The notes under the pieces: generated by a model
Seen by the model: the letters and a program-made list of their open reading frames with translations, nothing else
What the model was told of the DNA's origin: nothing
Databases searched by the model: none
Shown: piece after piece, positions 43,399-51,425 of the stretch
Position numbering within the stretch: position 1 is the stretch's first letter
Layout: every line of letters begins with the position of its first letter
Assembly: GCF_021568905.1 (NCBI RefSeq)
Contig: NZ_JAKGSB010000002.1
Span: forward strand, 558,001-622,000
Source: Zavarzinia marina
GTDB taxonomy: Bacteria; Pseudomonadota; Alphaproteobacteria; Zavarziniales; Zavarziniaceae
Direction of reading: 5' to 3'
Length of the DNA stretch: 64,000 nucleotides
Made by a program: the position numbers and the translations under genes

Positions 43399-43800
43399 TT
43401 CCTGACCCTCGCGCTTGGCGCGGGGCTTGCCGGCGCCGGCGCCCGTGGCGCCCGCGCGGAAGCCTCCCGCGATGGTATCGACATCGTCGGCACCATCGTC
43501 ATCCTGGCGCCATTCAACATCAGCGTCGTGCGCCGGGGCAAGGTCCGGGCGATCATGACCCTGGTCACCAATCTGGATATCGGGGATGCGATGCTGCGCG
43601 ATCGCATCTCGCACGAACTGCCGGTGCTGCGCGACGCCTATCTGCGCTGCCTGGACCCCTATGTCGACCGCCTGGACCTGCGCCAGACGCCGGACGTGGT
43701 GCGCCTGACACAGGTGCTGCAGCGGATGACCGACGGTCTCTACGGCAAGGGCGAGACGCGGGTGCTGGTCACCCACGCCACCCTGCGGCGGCTGGCCTGA
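43384..43800 (+). CDS. Tat-exported hypothetical protein
   Basis: 138 residues from ATG 43384. The N-terminus MNRRHFLTLALGAGLAGAGA is a twin-arginine signal (NRRHFLT). The mature part is short: ISVVRRGKVRAIMTLVTNLD, MLRDRISHELPVLRDAYLRC, then VLQRMTDGLYGKGETRVLVT. The arrangement vaguely recalls FliL-like periplasmic domains, but I cannot assign it. An upstream ATG at 43348 would add 12 residues before the signal. Divergent from the sugar dehydrogenase gene with overlapping 5' ends. Confidence 0.72.
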   Translation: MNRRHFLTLALGAGLAGAGARGARAEASRDGIDIVGTIVILAPFNISVVRRGKVRAIMTLVTNLDIGDAMLRDRISHELPVLRDAYLRCLDPYVDRLDLRQTPDVVRLTQVLQRMTDGLYGKGETRVLVTHATLRRLA

Positions 43801-43801
43801 C

Positions 43802-43854
43802 GGCGCGGCCCGCGCGCCGTTCGATCGGGCGAAACCCGCCGCGCGGGCCGCGCC
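43802..43854. terminator. Bidirectional terminator hairpin
   Basis: Perfect 15-bp inverted repeat GGCGCGGCCCGCGCG / CGCGCGGGCCGCGCC with a 23-base loop, sitting between convergent genes. No strong T-run on either strand, so it may work by blocking or be Rho-assisted. Confidence 0.65.
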
Positions 43855-43863
43855 CTCTCGGAT

Positions 43864-44862
43864 TCAGTTGGTGAGGGCGCCGGCGAAGCCGGTTTCACCG
43901 AACAGCAGGATCTTGCCGTCCTTGGTTTCATAGGCGGTGGCGAGCGCGTTGCGATCCTCGCGGGCGATACGCTCGAAGTTCTTGCCGCCGTCCTTGGAGA
44001 TCAGCACCGTTCCCTCGAGCCCGACCAGCAGGATACGGCCGTCCTTCAGGACGCGGCCGAACTGGATCGAGGAGATCGTCCCGGTCTCGGACTGCGACCA
44101 GCTTTCGCCCTGATCCGTGGTACGCCAGACATTACCACGCAGGCCCATCAGCAGCACCGAGCCGTCGTCCAGCGCGAGCACGTTCCAGAACGAGCCGCTG
44201 TAGGGCGTCTCGATGACCTTCAGCTCGGACAACTGGGGATCGGTCACGAACACGTGACCGGCCTCGCCCGCGATCCAGATCTTGCCGTCCTTCGCCTGGG
44301 TGAGCGCGTTCATGTGATAGTCGAGGTCGCCCATGGTCTTGGTGGACCAGGACTTGCCGCCGTCCTCCGTGACCACCACCAGGCTGTAGGCGCCGATGGC
44401 GAAGCCCGACTTGTCGTCGTTCATGAAGACGTCGAACAGGGGCGTCTCGAGTTCCGGGTCGTATTCGACCAGGGCCCAGGTGTCGCCGCCGTCCTCGGTG
44501 CGCAGGATGACCGCGTCATGACCGGTGATGAAGCCGAGCTTGTCGTCGACGAAACGGACCGCCGTGAAGGTCACGTTGACCGGCGACTGAATCTGACGCC
44601 AGGTCTGGCCCTCGTCGCTCGAAATCAGGATGTGGCCCCAGCTGCCCACGGCCACCAGGTGATCGCCGACCTTGGTGACGGCATTGATCAGCACCTTGTC
44701 GGCATAGGGCAGGTTCATCGAGGGGAAGGGTTCGAAATTGTCCTGGCCGAGCTGGGCCTCGGCATGCGCCGGCCGCGCGATCGCGGCGGCGCCCGCCGCG
44801 AGACCGAACGCGAGCAGCGCGGCGACGGCGCTGCGGCCGAAAGGAACGACACGGTCGGACAT
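43864..44862 (-). CDS. YCF48/BNR-repeat beta-propeller periplasmic protein
   Basis: 332 residues with a signal peptide (AVAALLAFGLAAGAAAIARP...AHA). At least five Asp-box motifs recur: ISSDEGQTWRQI, RTEDGGDTWALV, VTEDGGKSWSTK, RTTDQGESWSQS and ISKDGGKNFERI. This is the YCF48-like propeller seen beside DUF1302/DUF1329 genes in several proteobacteria, where an RND/MMPL transporter often follows; none does here. The start ATG 44862 has GGGGGAGAG upstream; ATG 44898 is an alternative. It follows DUF1302-1 by 86 bases and is followed by a terminator hairpin. Confidence 0.9.
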   Translation of the reverse strand: MSDRVVPFGRSAVAALLAFGLAAGAAAIARPAHAEAQLGQDNFEPFPSMNLPYADKVLINAVTKVGDHLVAVGSWGHILISSDEGQTWRQIQSPVNVTFTAVRFVDDKLGFITGHDAVILRTEDGGDTWALVEYDPELETPLFDVFMNDDKSGFAIGAYSLVVVTEDGGKSWSTKTMGDLDYHMNALTQAKDGKIWIAGEAGHVFVTDPQLSELKVIETPYSGSFWNVLALDDGSVLLMGLRGNVWRTTDQGESWSQSETGTISSIQFGRVLKDGRILLVGLEGTVLISKDGGKNFERIAREDRNALATAYETKDGKILLFGETGFAGALTN

Positions 44863-44948
44863 AAAGCTCTCCCCCAGGCGTTTTCTGTTCTTTGACATGG
44901 TTCTGCCGCTTGTAGCCCGAGTCCCGCCGGTTTTCAACGCAAGCCGCA

Positions 44949-47189
44949 TCAGAATATGTACGAGACGCTGAGGCCCACGAAGTCGCGGTCGATATAGGGA
45001 TTGCGCGCCCCGCCCGTGCCGCCGCCGCCGCCCCAGCTCTTGAAATAGTTGAGGTTGAGGGTCCAGGCGTTCAGATAGTCGAACTTCAGGCCGAAGTTCA
45101 TCGAGGTGACGCTCTTGGTGAAGCCCGGATTGGGTGCCGGCGTGATGCCGAAGATGCCGTGGGAGAAACCGACCGACGGGGTCATGGTGACGCCGCTCAT
45201 GATGTTCGGGTAGTCCCAGAACAGCAGGCCCTGCACGCCGCCGGACCAGCGGGTCGGCTGCTTGCCGGTCGGCGGGAACATGGGGCCGAGACTGGTCGCC
45301 TCGATCGACTCGATGATCGGAATGCCGCCGATGGTCAGCGGCCGCGTGCGGAAGCCCGAGAAGCCGTTCTGACCATAGGAGGCATATTGCGTCTCCTTGT
45401 TCAGATCGATGTAGAGGGCGCCGAATTCGACCAGGGCGAAGAGCTGGTTGGCGCCGAGAACGCGGGTGACGAAATCGCTGCCGCCGCGGATCTGGGTGAA
45501 GCGCAGCGCCGCCTGCCAGACGTCGTGGCGCTCGTCCAGGGTCTGGCTGCGGCCCGGCGTGAACTGATTGTCGAATTCCTGGAAATCCGTGTCGAGCAAC
45601 GGGGCGATACCCGGGTTGCGGACGCCGAGGGGGGTCGGCGCCTTGGTCGCCTGGTCGATCGGCACGCCGCCGCCGCCATCGTAGACGGCCGCCAGGAACG
45701 CCGGTTCGGAGAACCACACCGGGGCATCGTGCTTGTAGCTGATCTCGGCATTGATGGCGACGCCGAGGGGGTCGTAGGTGGTGTTGAAGGCAAAGCCGAT
45801 CATATCGATGCCTTCGGGGTAATACATGTAGAGATGGCCGTTCTCGAGGTTCTCGAGGACCGTCGAACGGGGAGCGGTGCCAAAGGGCGGATCGACCAGT
45901 TGCGACGTGATCGGTCCGGTCAGGGCGCCGACGAGATCGGACACCGGGCCCGTGCCGAGCAGCGCGCCGACCGCCGACGACAGGGCGTCGAGATTGCCCT
46001 GGGCGACGGTGTCGAGCACGTCGTCGACCAGGGGCGCGGGCAGCGCGGCAAGGTTCAGTTCGCCCGTGCCGTCGGCATATTGCGACGGCGCCACCGCCTT
46101 CAGCGACGGCAGGCGCGAGGTGTAGTTGATGTAGTAGAGCTGGAACTCGGTATTGTTGAGTTCCGGCACGAAGTAACGCAGCGCGACGCCCCAGTCGTTG
46201 ACGTCCGGATCGTCCATCTGTTCGATCGGGCCGTTCACCGCGATCATTTCGGCGTTCGGATCGTCGTAATCCGACGGGTTCATGCCCGTGCCCGTGGTGT
46301 AGGAGCGGGTATCCATCGGATCGGTGAAGCTGGAGGCGAATTTCACCCCGTCGCAGAAATTGTCGGTGAAGGAGAAGAAGCTGCCGCAGGGATCGAGCTT
46401 GTAGGGCTCGAAATCGAGTTGGTAGAAGGCTTCCAGCGACATGCCCTCGATCACGTCGATGCCGGCCGAGATCATGGGCACCGGAATCAGCGCGTCCTTC
46501 AGTTCGGCGCCCGGGGTGCGGATCTTGGCGACGTCGATCGGGTTGATCACCGAGATGCCGTTGATGGTGAACAGCGCCTCGCCCCAGTTCAGGATCTGGC
46601 TGCCGACCTTCACCGTCAGGAAGCGGTCGAAGACGTCGAAATTGCCGCCGATGTAGTAGTCGAGAACCTTGGCGTCCCAATCCGCCTTGTGTTCCGCGCC
46701 GGCCGGGTAACGCCCGCTGGTATAGGGCCGCGTCTCCGGCATGAAATCGGCAAGGTCGTTGTTGGCCGCGATCGAATCGTAGAAGGCGACGCCGCGCGTG
46801 AAGAGGAAGAAGTCGCGCCAGCTCAGGCTCAGTTCGGCGCTCGCCGTGGTGATCTGGCTGATGACGTCGTATTTCTCGAAGTTCAGGTTGCCGTCGTCGT
46901 TGCCGGACGAGATCAGGCCGCCGCCGTAGTAATAGCCGTAGTTGCGCGGATCGCGGTCCGCCATGCGGAACTGGGCGCCGGTCGAGAGCGAGACGATGAG
47001 CGAGCCGCTGACCTCGTCGGTCAGATCGAAATCGAAGGCGAAGGCCGAGGTTCCGATCGCGCCCGAGCCGAGAGCGACCGCCAGGGCGACCGTCGCCGCG
47101 GTGCCGCGAAGGCGGCCCGTCTTCGTTCCGTCATATGCGAAAGCAGGCGCGGCCCGGCCGGCCTTTGCGCGATTCTGCGCAAGTCTCAT
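44949..47189 (-). CDS. DUF1302 outer-membrane protein, paralogue 1
   Basis: 746 residues. Signal peptide, then FDFDLTDEVSGSLIVSLSTG and QFRMADRDPRNYG, the paralogue signature. NWGEALFTINGISVINPIDV and AKIRTPGAELKDALIPVPMI are shared with paralogues 2 and 3. The C-terminus NPYIDRDFVGLSVSYIF ends in Phe and alternates like a beta-barrel end strand, which fits outer-membrane insertion by Bam. Residues ~366-438 form an Ala/Leu-rich insertion (LDALSSAVGALLGTG) absent from paralogue 3. Cys268 and Cys279 may pair. Start ATG 47189 has GGGGGGAA upstream. Function unknown; probably a porin for a hydrophobic ligand. Confidence 0.9.
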   Translation of the reverse strand: MRLAQNRAKAGRAAPAFAYDGTKTGRLRGTAATVALAVALGSGAIGTSAFAFDFDLTDEVSGSLIVSLSTGAQFRMADRDPRNYGYYYGGGLISSGNDDGNLNFEKYDVISQITTASAELSLSWRDFFLFTRGVAFYDSIAANNDLADFMPETRPYTSGRYPAGAEHKADWDAKVLDYYIGGNFDVFDRFLTVKVGSQILNWGEALFTINGISVINPIDVAKIRTPGAELKDALIPVPMISAGIDVIEGMSLEAFYQLDFEPYKLDPCGSFFSFTDNFCDGVKFASSFTDPMDTRSYTTGTGMNPSDYDDPNAEMIAVNGPIEQMDDPDVNDWGVALRYFVPELNNTEFQLYYINYTSRLPSLKAVAPSQYADGTGELNLAALPAPLVDDVLDTVAQGNLDALSSAVGALLGTGPVSDLVGALTGPITSQLVDPPFGTAPRSTVLENLENGHLYMYYPEGIDMIGFAFNTTYDPLGVAINAEISYKHDAPVWFSEPAFLAAVYDGGGGVPIDQATKAPTPLGVRNPGIAPLLDTDFQEFDNQFTPGRSQTLDERHDVWQAALRFTQIRGGSDFVTRVLGANQLFALVEFGALYIDLNKETQYASYGQNGFSGFRTRPLTIGGIPIIESIEATSLGPMFPPTGKQPTRWSGGVQGLLFWDYPNIMSGVTMTPSVGFSHGIFGITPAPNPGFTKSVTSMNFGLKFDYLNAWTLNLNYFKSWGGGGGTGGARNPYIDRDFVGLSVSYIF

Positions 47190-47368
47190 GAGTTCCCCCC
47201 TTGGCGCCCGTGCCCGGTTTCCGGATCACGTGCCGGCGCTTCCTTCCCGTCCAGCCGGTGCCCGCCACTCTGTCGGTGGCCTTCTCGGCTTTTTGCTTTT
47301 CAAGCGGAATTCAACAGTCAGCGGTATGTCGGGGGAAGTCGGTTTTGTCCCAAATCGACGGGAACACG

Positions 47369-47395
47369 AAAAAAGGCGCGGCAGAATGCCGCGCC
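47369..47395 (-). terminator. Rho-independent terminator after the broken DUF1329 gene
   Basis: GGCGCGGCA-TTC-TGCCGCGCC followed by TTTTTT on the minus strand, 26 bases past the DUF1329 stop. A textbook intrinsic terminator; it separates the DUF1302-2/DUF1329 unit from DUF1302-1. Confidence 0.92.
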
Positions 47396-47420
47396 TTTCG
47401 TTCGATCGGTGCCGTCCGGA

Positions 47421-48794
47421 TCAGCGGGTGCCGAGGCGGCGCACCGCGTCCGGCGTGAACTGGCTCGGGTCGACGTCGGTCGCATTCAGGTTGAACTGCT
47501 TTTCCTCGTTCTTCAGGGCGAAGACGATGTAGCGGCCCGACTGCAGGTCATAGGTCACTTCCAGCGCCGACGAGCACAGCGGCAGTTCGTAGGCGTTGGA
47601 GATCGGGCCTTCCTGCACGCGGAACAGCTCGCCGCGCTTGTCGTAGATGTCGACGGCGGCGATGTTCCAGCTGTCCTCGTCGAGATAGAAGACCCGGCGG
47701 CCGAAGATGTGCTGCGAACCTTCCTTCAGCTTCGAATCGACGACCCACACGCGGTGCAGCTCGTAGCGGCCGTAGGCCGGGTTCAGGGTGTTCGGCGTCA
47801 ACAGCTCGTCGTACTTCACGTTGACCGAGTAGTTGTTGTAACCGATTTAGACTTCCTTCTTGCCCTTCAGGTCGAAGTTGTAGCGATCGGTCGCGCCGTT
47901 ATACATGTCGAACTGGTCGGTCGTGGCCAGGCCGTCGGTGTTGTACAGCGGGTTGTCGTAGGCCAGTTCCGGCGCACGCAGGATGCGGCGGGTGCCGGGG
48001 TTGTAGATCCAGGCCTGACGCGGCATGTCCTTGGCGTTGATGGTGTCGTGCACCAGCACCACCTGACCGGCCAGACGCGCCGGCGACGTGGTGATGTTGA
48101 TGTAGGAAATGCCGATGTTGTTGAGCTGCTTGATGTCGGTGACGTCGCCGACTTCCTTCAGACCCGGCCCGTTGTAGTGGAAGATGCCGAAATCTTCGTT
48201 CTTGAACAGCGTGTAGGAACCATCGCGGTTCACCGCGGCGGACGCGAAGTAGCGGCGGAACTTGAAGCCGCGATAGCGCAGGCGGTGGTTCCAGATCGCC
48301 TCGACGCCGCTCTGCGGGATCGGGAACGGATTGCCGAGAAGGGCGTCGTTCAGGCCGTTCTTGTCCTCCGTCATGGTGGCGGTCAGGGCGTTCTTCTTGT
48401 TCGCCTCATAGACGCGCTCGGGCAGGGCGCAGGTGCGGCGGGTTTCGAACACGCGCAGATAGGAGGCCGGATAGAGCTTCGTCATGGCGACGGCGCCGGG
48501 CGAGAGCTTGTCCGCGTATTGGTCGACGTTGGTGGCGTCGATCTTGAACTTCATCTGGTCGTTGGGGAACGGATCGACGTATTTGCCGCCGGGGACATAG
48601 CCCGCGGGCGGCGTGGTCAGGCCGCCGGTCCATTCCGGGATGGTGCCGTCGGCGTTGCCGGCCTTGACGGCGCCCATCGGGGTCAGATCCTTGCCGAGAC
48701 GCTCGGCCTCGGCCTGAGGCACCTTGGCGAAAGACGGCGAGCCGGCGATGCCCGCCAGCATGACGCCGGCGAGAACGGCCTTTGCGATCTTCAT
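47421..48794 (-). pseudogene. DUF1329 gene interrupted by one in-frame TAA
   Basis: A 458-codon frame encodes a DUF1329 protein, except for a TAA at 47849-47847. Before it: signal peptide, LGKDLTPMGAVKAGNADGTI, PEWTGGLTTPPAGYVPGGKY and so on, ending DLKGKKEV. After it, in the same frame: IGYNNYSVNVKYDELLTPNT, RYELHRVWVVDSKLKEGSQH and the C-terminal DAVRRLGTR. The intact paralogue reads KQEAYIGYNAYRA at this point, so the lost codon was probably TAC (Tyr). No other lesion is visible, which suggests a recent mutation or a sequencing error. If real, the product is a 315-residue truncation lacking the last third (~142 residues). Confidence 0.9.
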
Positions 48795-48829
48795 TTTGTC
48801 TCCTCCTGAAGCTCTCTCTGGGCGCTTGA

Positions 48830-51193
48830 TCAGAATTGGTAGTTAAGCGTTACGCCGACGAAGTCACGATCGATGTAGGGGTTCCGCGCACCGGCCGCCC
48901 CGCCGCCGCCGCCCCAACTCTTGTAGTAGTTCACGATGACCGACGTGTTGTTCAGATAGTCGGCCTTGAGCTGGAAGTTCACGGAATGAACGCTCTTGGT
49001 GAAGCCGGGATGTGGAGAGGGCGTCGTTCCGAACAGCCCCGACGAAAAGCCGACGGCCGGCGTAAGCGTGACGCCACTCAAGATGTTCGGGTAGTCCCAG
49101 AAGATCAACCCTTGAACACCGCCGGACCAGCGCGTCGGCGCCTTGCCCGTTTCAGGGAAATAGAATCCGTCCGGCCCATAGGCCGGCAGATCCGTCGCCA
49201 TGATCGGCGGCACGACCGTCAGGCCGTTGGCCAGGCTCAACGGCGACGTGCCGAAGCCGGAATAGCCGAACTGGCCGTAGGACGCATATTCCTGGTCCTT
49301 GTTCAGGTCGAAGTAGAGAGCGCCGAATTCGACCAGGGCCGTGACCCCCGACGCCCCCAGGATCTCCGTGATCAGGTCGGTCGCCGCGAACAGTTTGGTG
49401 AAGCGCAGCGACGCCACCCACATGTCGTGCTTCTCGTCGAGATAGACGGTGTTCGGACCCGCGCTCGAGAAATCGGGCGATGCGGTGCCCGGCACGTTGA
49501 CGATCGGCGCGATGCCCGGGTTCTCACCCGGCGCGCCCAGGGCGGTGATCGGGGCATCGGTGACCGGATCGACCGGCACGCCGCCCGCATTGTTGTAGGT
49601 CGTGACCACGAAGTCGGTCTCGGCCTTGAAGACCGGCACGTTGTGTTTCCACGACACTTCGAAGTTGATGGCCACGCCCGACCATTCCTCGAGCGTATTG
49701 AAGGCGAAACCGACCATGTCGATGCCGCTCGGGTAATATTTGTGCAGCACCGTGTTCTCGAGGTTCTCGAGCACGGCCGAGCGCGGATAGGTCCCGTAGG
49801 CCCCACCGGACCCGTCGGTCAGCAGGGCATCGACCAGGGGCTGCGCCAGCGGATCCGCGAGTGCGGCCACGATATCGGTCACCGACGAGGCGACCGGCGT
49901 GTTCAGGAGCCCGGTGAGGGACGAGGCGAGGTCGCCCAGCGCCGGCACGCCGAGGCCGGAGACGACACCGCCGAGCAGATCCGGCACCGCCGTGACCAGC
50001 CCGGTGCCGCTCAGCTTGCCGGTTCCGTCCGCATCGTGCGGAACCACCGCCTTGATCGACGGCAGGCGGCTCGTATAGCGCATGTAGTAGAACTGGAATT
50101 CCGTGTTGTTCAGTTCCGGCACCAGGGCACGCAGGGCGACGCCCCAATCGTTGACCGAATCCGGCTTGTCGTCCTGGAGCTTCATGTTGACCGAGACGAG
50201 GCGCGGCCCGCCCAGGTCCCACGCCTGATCGTAGTCGCCCGGATTCTGCCCGGTGCCGGCGTTGTACGCGCGGGAATCGCCGTAGTCGCTGAGCACGGAA
50301 ATGCCCATGGCGCCGTCGCACAGTGCATCGGTGAACGAGAAATAGCTGCCGCAGGCCTCGAGCTTGAAGGGCTCGAAACCCCATTGGTAGAAGGCTTCGA
50401 GCGAGATGCCGCTGAACAGATCGATCGAATTGGAGATCATCGGCACCGGGATCAGCGCGTCGCGCAGTTCGGCGCCGGGCACGCGGATCTTGGCGACGTC
50501 GATCGGGTTGATGACCGAGATGCCGCCGATGGTGAACAGCCCCTCGCCCCAGTTCAGGACCTGATTGCCGATCTTCAGCGTGCCGTAGCGATCGCCGAGC
50601 TGATAATTGTAGCCGATCAGATAGTCCAGCATCTGCGCGCCGTAACGCGCGTTTTCCTGGGCCTTCGGATTGTATTCGCCCCGATAGGGCCGTTCGGCCG
50701 GGCCGTTGTCCGACAGATTGTTGGCATCCGCGATCGAATCGTAGAATGCCGTGCCGCGAGCATAGAGATAGAAGTCCCGCCACTTCAGGCTCAGTTCCGA
50801 CGTCACCGTCGAGATCTGCGAGAAGACGTCGTACTTGTCGAAATTCAGGTTGCCGTCGTCGGTGCTGGCGGAATGGGACGCGCCACCATTGTAGATGCCG
50901 ACGTTGCGCGGATCGCGATCCGCCAGGCGCATCTGGAAACCGGTCGAGAGCGAGGTGATGATCGAGCCGCTGACCTCGTCGCTCAGATCGAAGTCGACCG
51001 CGAGCGCGGGAACGGCGACGCCGAGGGCGACGGCGGCCGTCAGCATGGCGCGGACCACGCGCGGCCGGAAACGGCTGCGTGCCGGCTCGGCTTCGGCGGC
51101 GATCATCGACGGAATGGCGAATGGTGTCATTTTTTTCGGTGCGGATTCCGCCCCCCGTTGCCGGGCGGAAGCACCACGATACGCGGCACCCAT
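48830..51193 (-). CDS. DUF1302 outer-membrane protein, paralogue 2
   Basis: 787 residues from ATG 51193, which has GGAGGGGAG upstream; the frame is open to 51253. A ~65-residue N-terminal stretch precedes the mature start (VRAMLTAAVALGVAVPALAV). VDFDLSDEVSGSIITSLSTG, MRLADRDPRNVG, NWGEGLFTIGGISVINPIDV and the C-terminal NPYIDRDFVGVTLNYQF are the shared paralogue signature. Residues ~383-468 are an Ala/Leu/Gly/Val-rich insertion (LLGGVVSGLGVPALGDLASS) at the same place as in paralogue 1. Paired with the broken DUF1329 gene 35 bases downstream. Confidence 0.9.
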   Translation of the reverse strand: MGAAYRGASARQRGAESAPKKMTPFAIPSMIAAEAEPARSRFRPRVVRAMLTAAVALGVAVPALAVDFDLSDEVSGSIITSLSTGFQMRLADRDPRNVGIYNGGASHSASTDDGNLNFDKYDVFSQISTVTSELSLKWRDFYLYARGTAFYDSIADANNLSDNGPAERPYRGEYNPKAQENARYGAQMLDYLIGYNYQLGDRYGTLKIGNQVLNWGEGLFTIGGISVINPIDVAKIRVPGAELRDALIPVPMISNSIDLFSGISLEAFYQWGFEPFKLEACGSYFSFTDALCDGAMGISVLSDYGDSRAYNAGTGQNPGDYDQAWDLGGPRLVSVNMKLQDDKPDSVNDWGVALRALVPELNNTEFQFYYMRYTSRLPSIKAVVPHDADGTGKLSGTGLVTAVPDLLGGVVSGLGVPALGDLASSLTGLLNTPVASSVTDIVAALADPLAQPLVDALLTDGSGGAYGTYPRSAVLENLENTVLHKYYPSGIDMVGFAFNTLEEWSGVAINFEVSWKHNVPVFKAETDFVVTTYNNAGGVPVDPVTDAPITALGAPGENPGIAPIVNVPGTASPDFSSAGPNTVYLDEKHDMWVASLRFTKLFAATDLITEILGASGVTALVEFGALYFDLNKDQEYASYGQFGYSGFGTSPLSLANGLTVVPPIMATDLPAYGPDGFYFPETGKAPTRWSGGVQGLIFWDYPNILSGVTLTPAVGFSSGLFGTTPSPHPGFTKSVHSVNFQLKADYLNNTSVIVNYYKSWGGGGGAAGARNPYIDRDFVGVTLNYQF

Positions 51194-51425
51194 CCTGTAA
51201 ACTCCCCTCCACGCGTTCAGTCCCGGGTCTTTCGGCGGCGTGTCTGCGTGCACACCTGCCGGACAATTGCCTTACACCGACCCAAGGTATCGCCGTTTAA
51301 GGCATAGCCCGGGTCTGGTTGTCGCGACAAAAATGCTCCGGTCCCTCAGTAATACGCCCAAACCGGTTTGACCATCGCCAAAACCAGAATCGGCGTCATT
51401 TTTTGGGGCGATCGCCTGCGCGGCC

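Noticed and set aside
47421-47819. A separate 132-residue gene after the DUF1329 stop
   Set aside because: It starts at an internal GTG without a ribosome site, and its sequence is the conserved C-terminal part of DUF1329 in the same frame, so it is the tail of a broken gene.
45159-48809. A 1,216-codon plus-strand frame opposite DUF1302-1 and DUF1329
   Set aside because: Composition artefact: no signal, domain or ribosome site, and the opposite strand carries conserved families.
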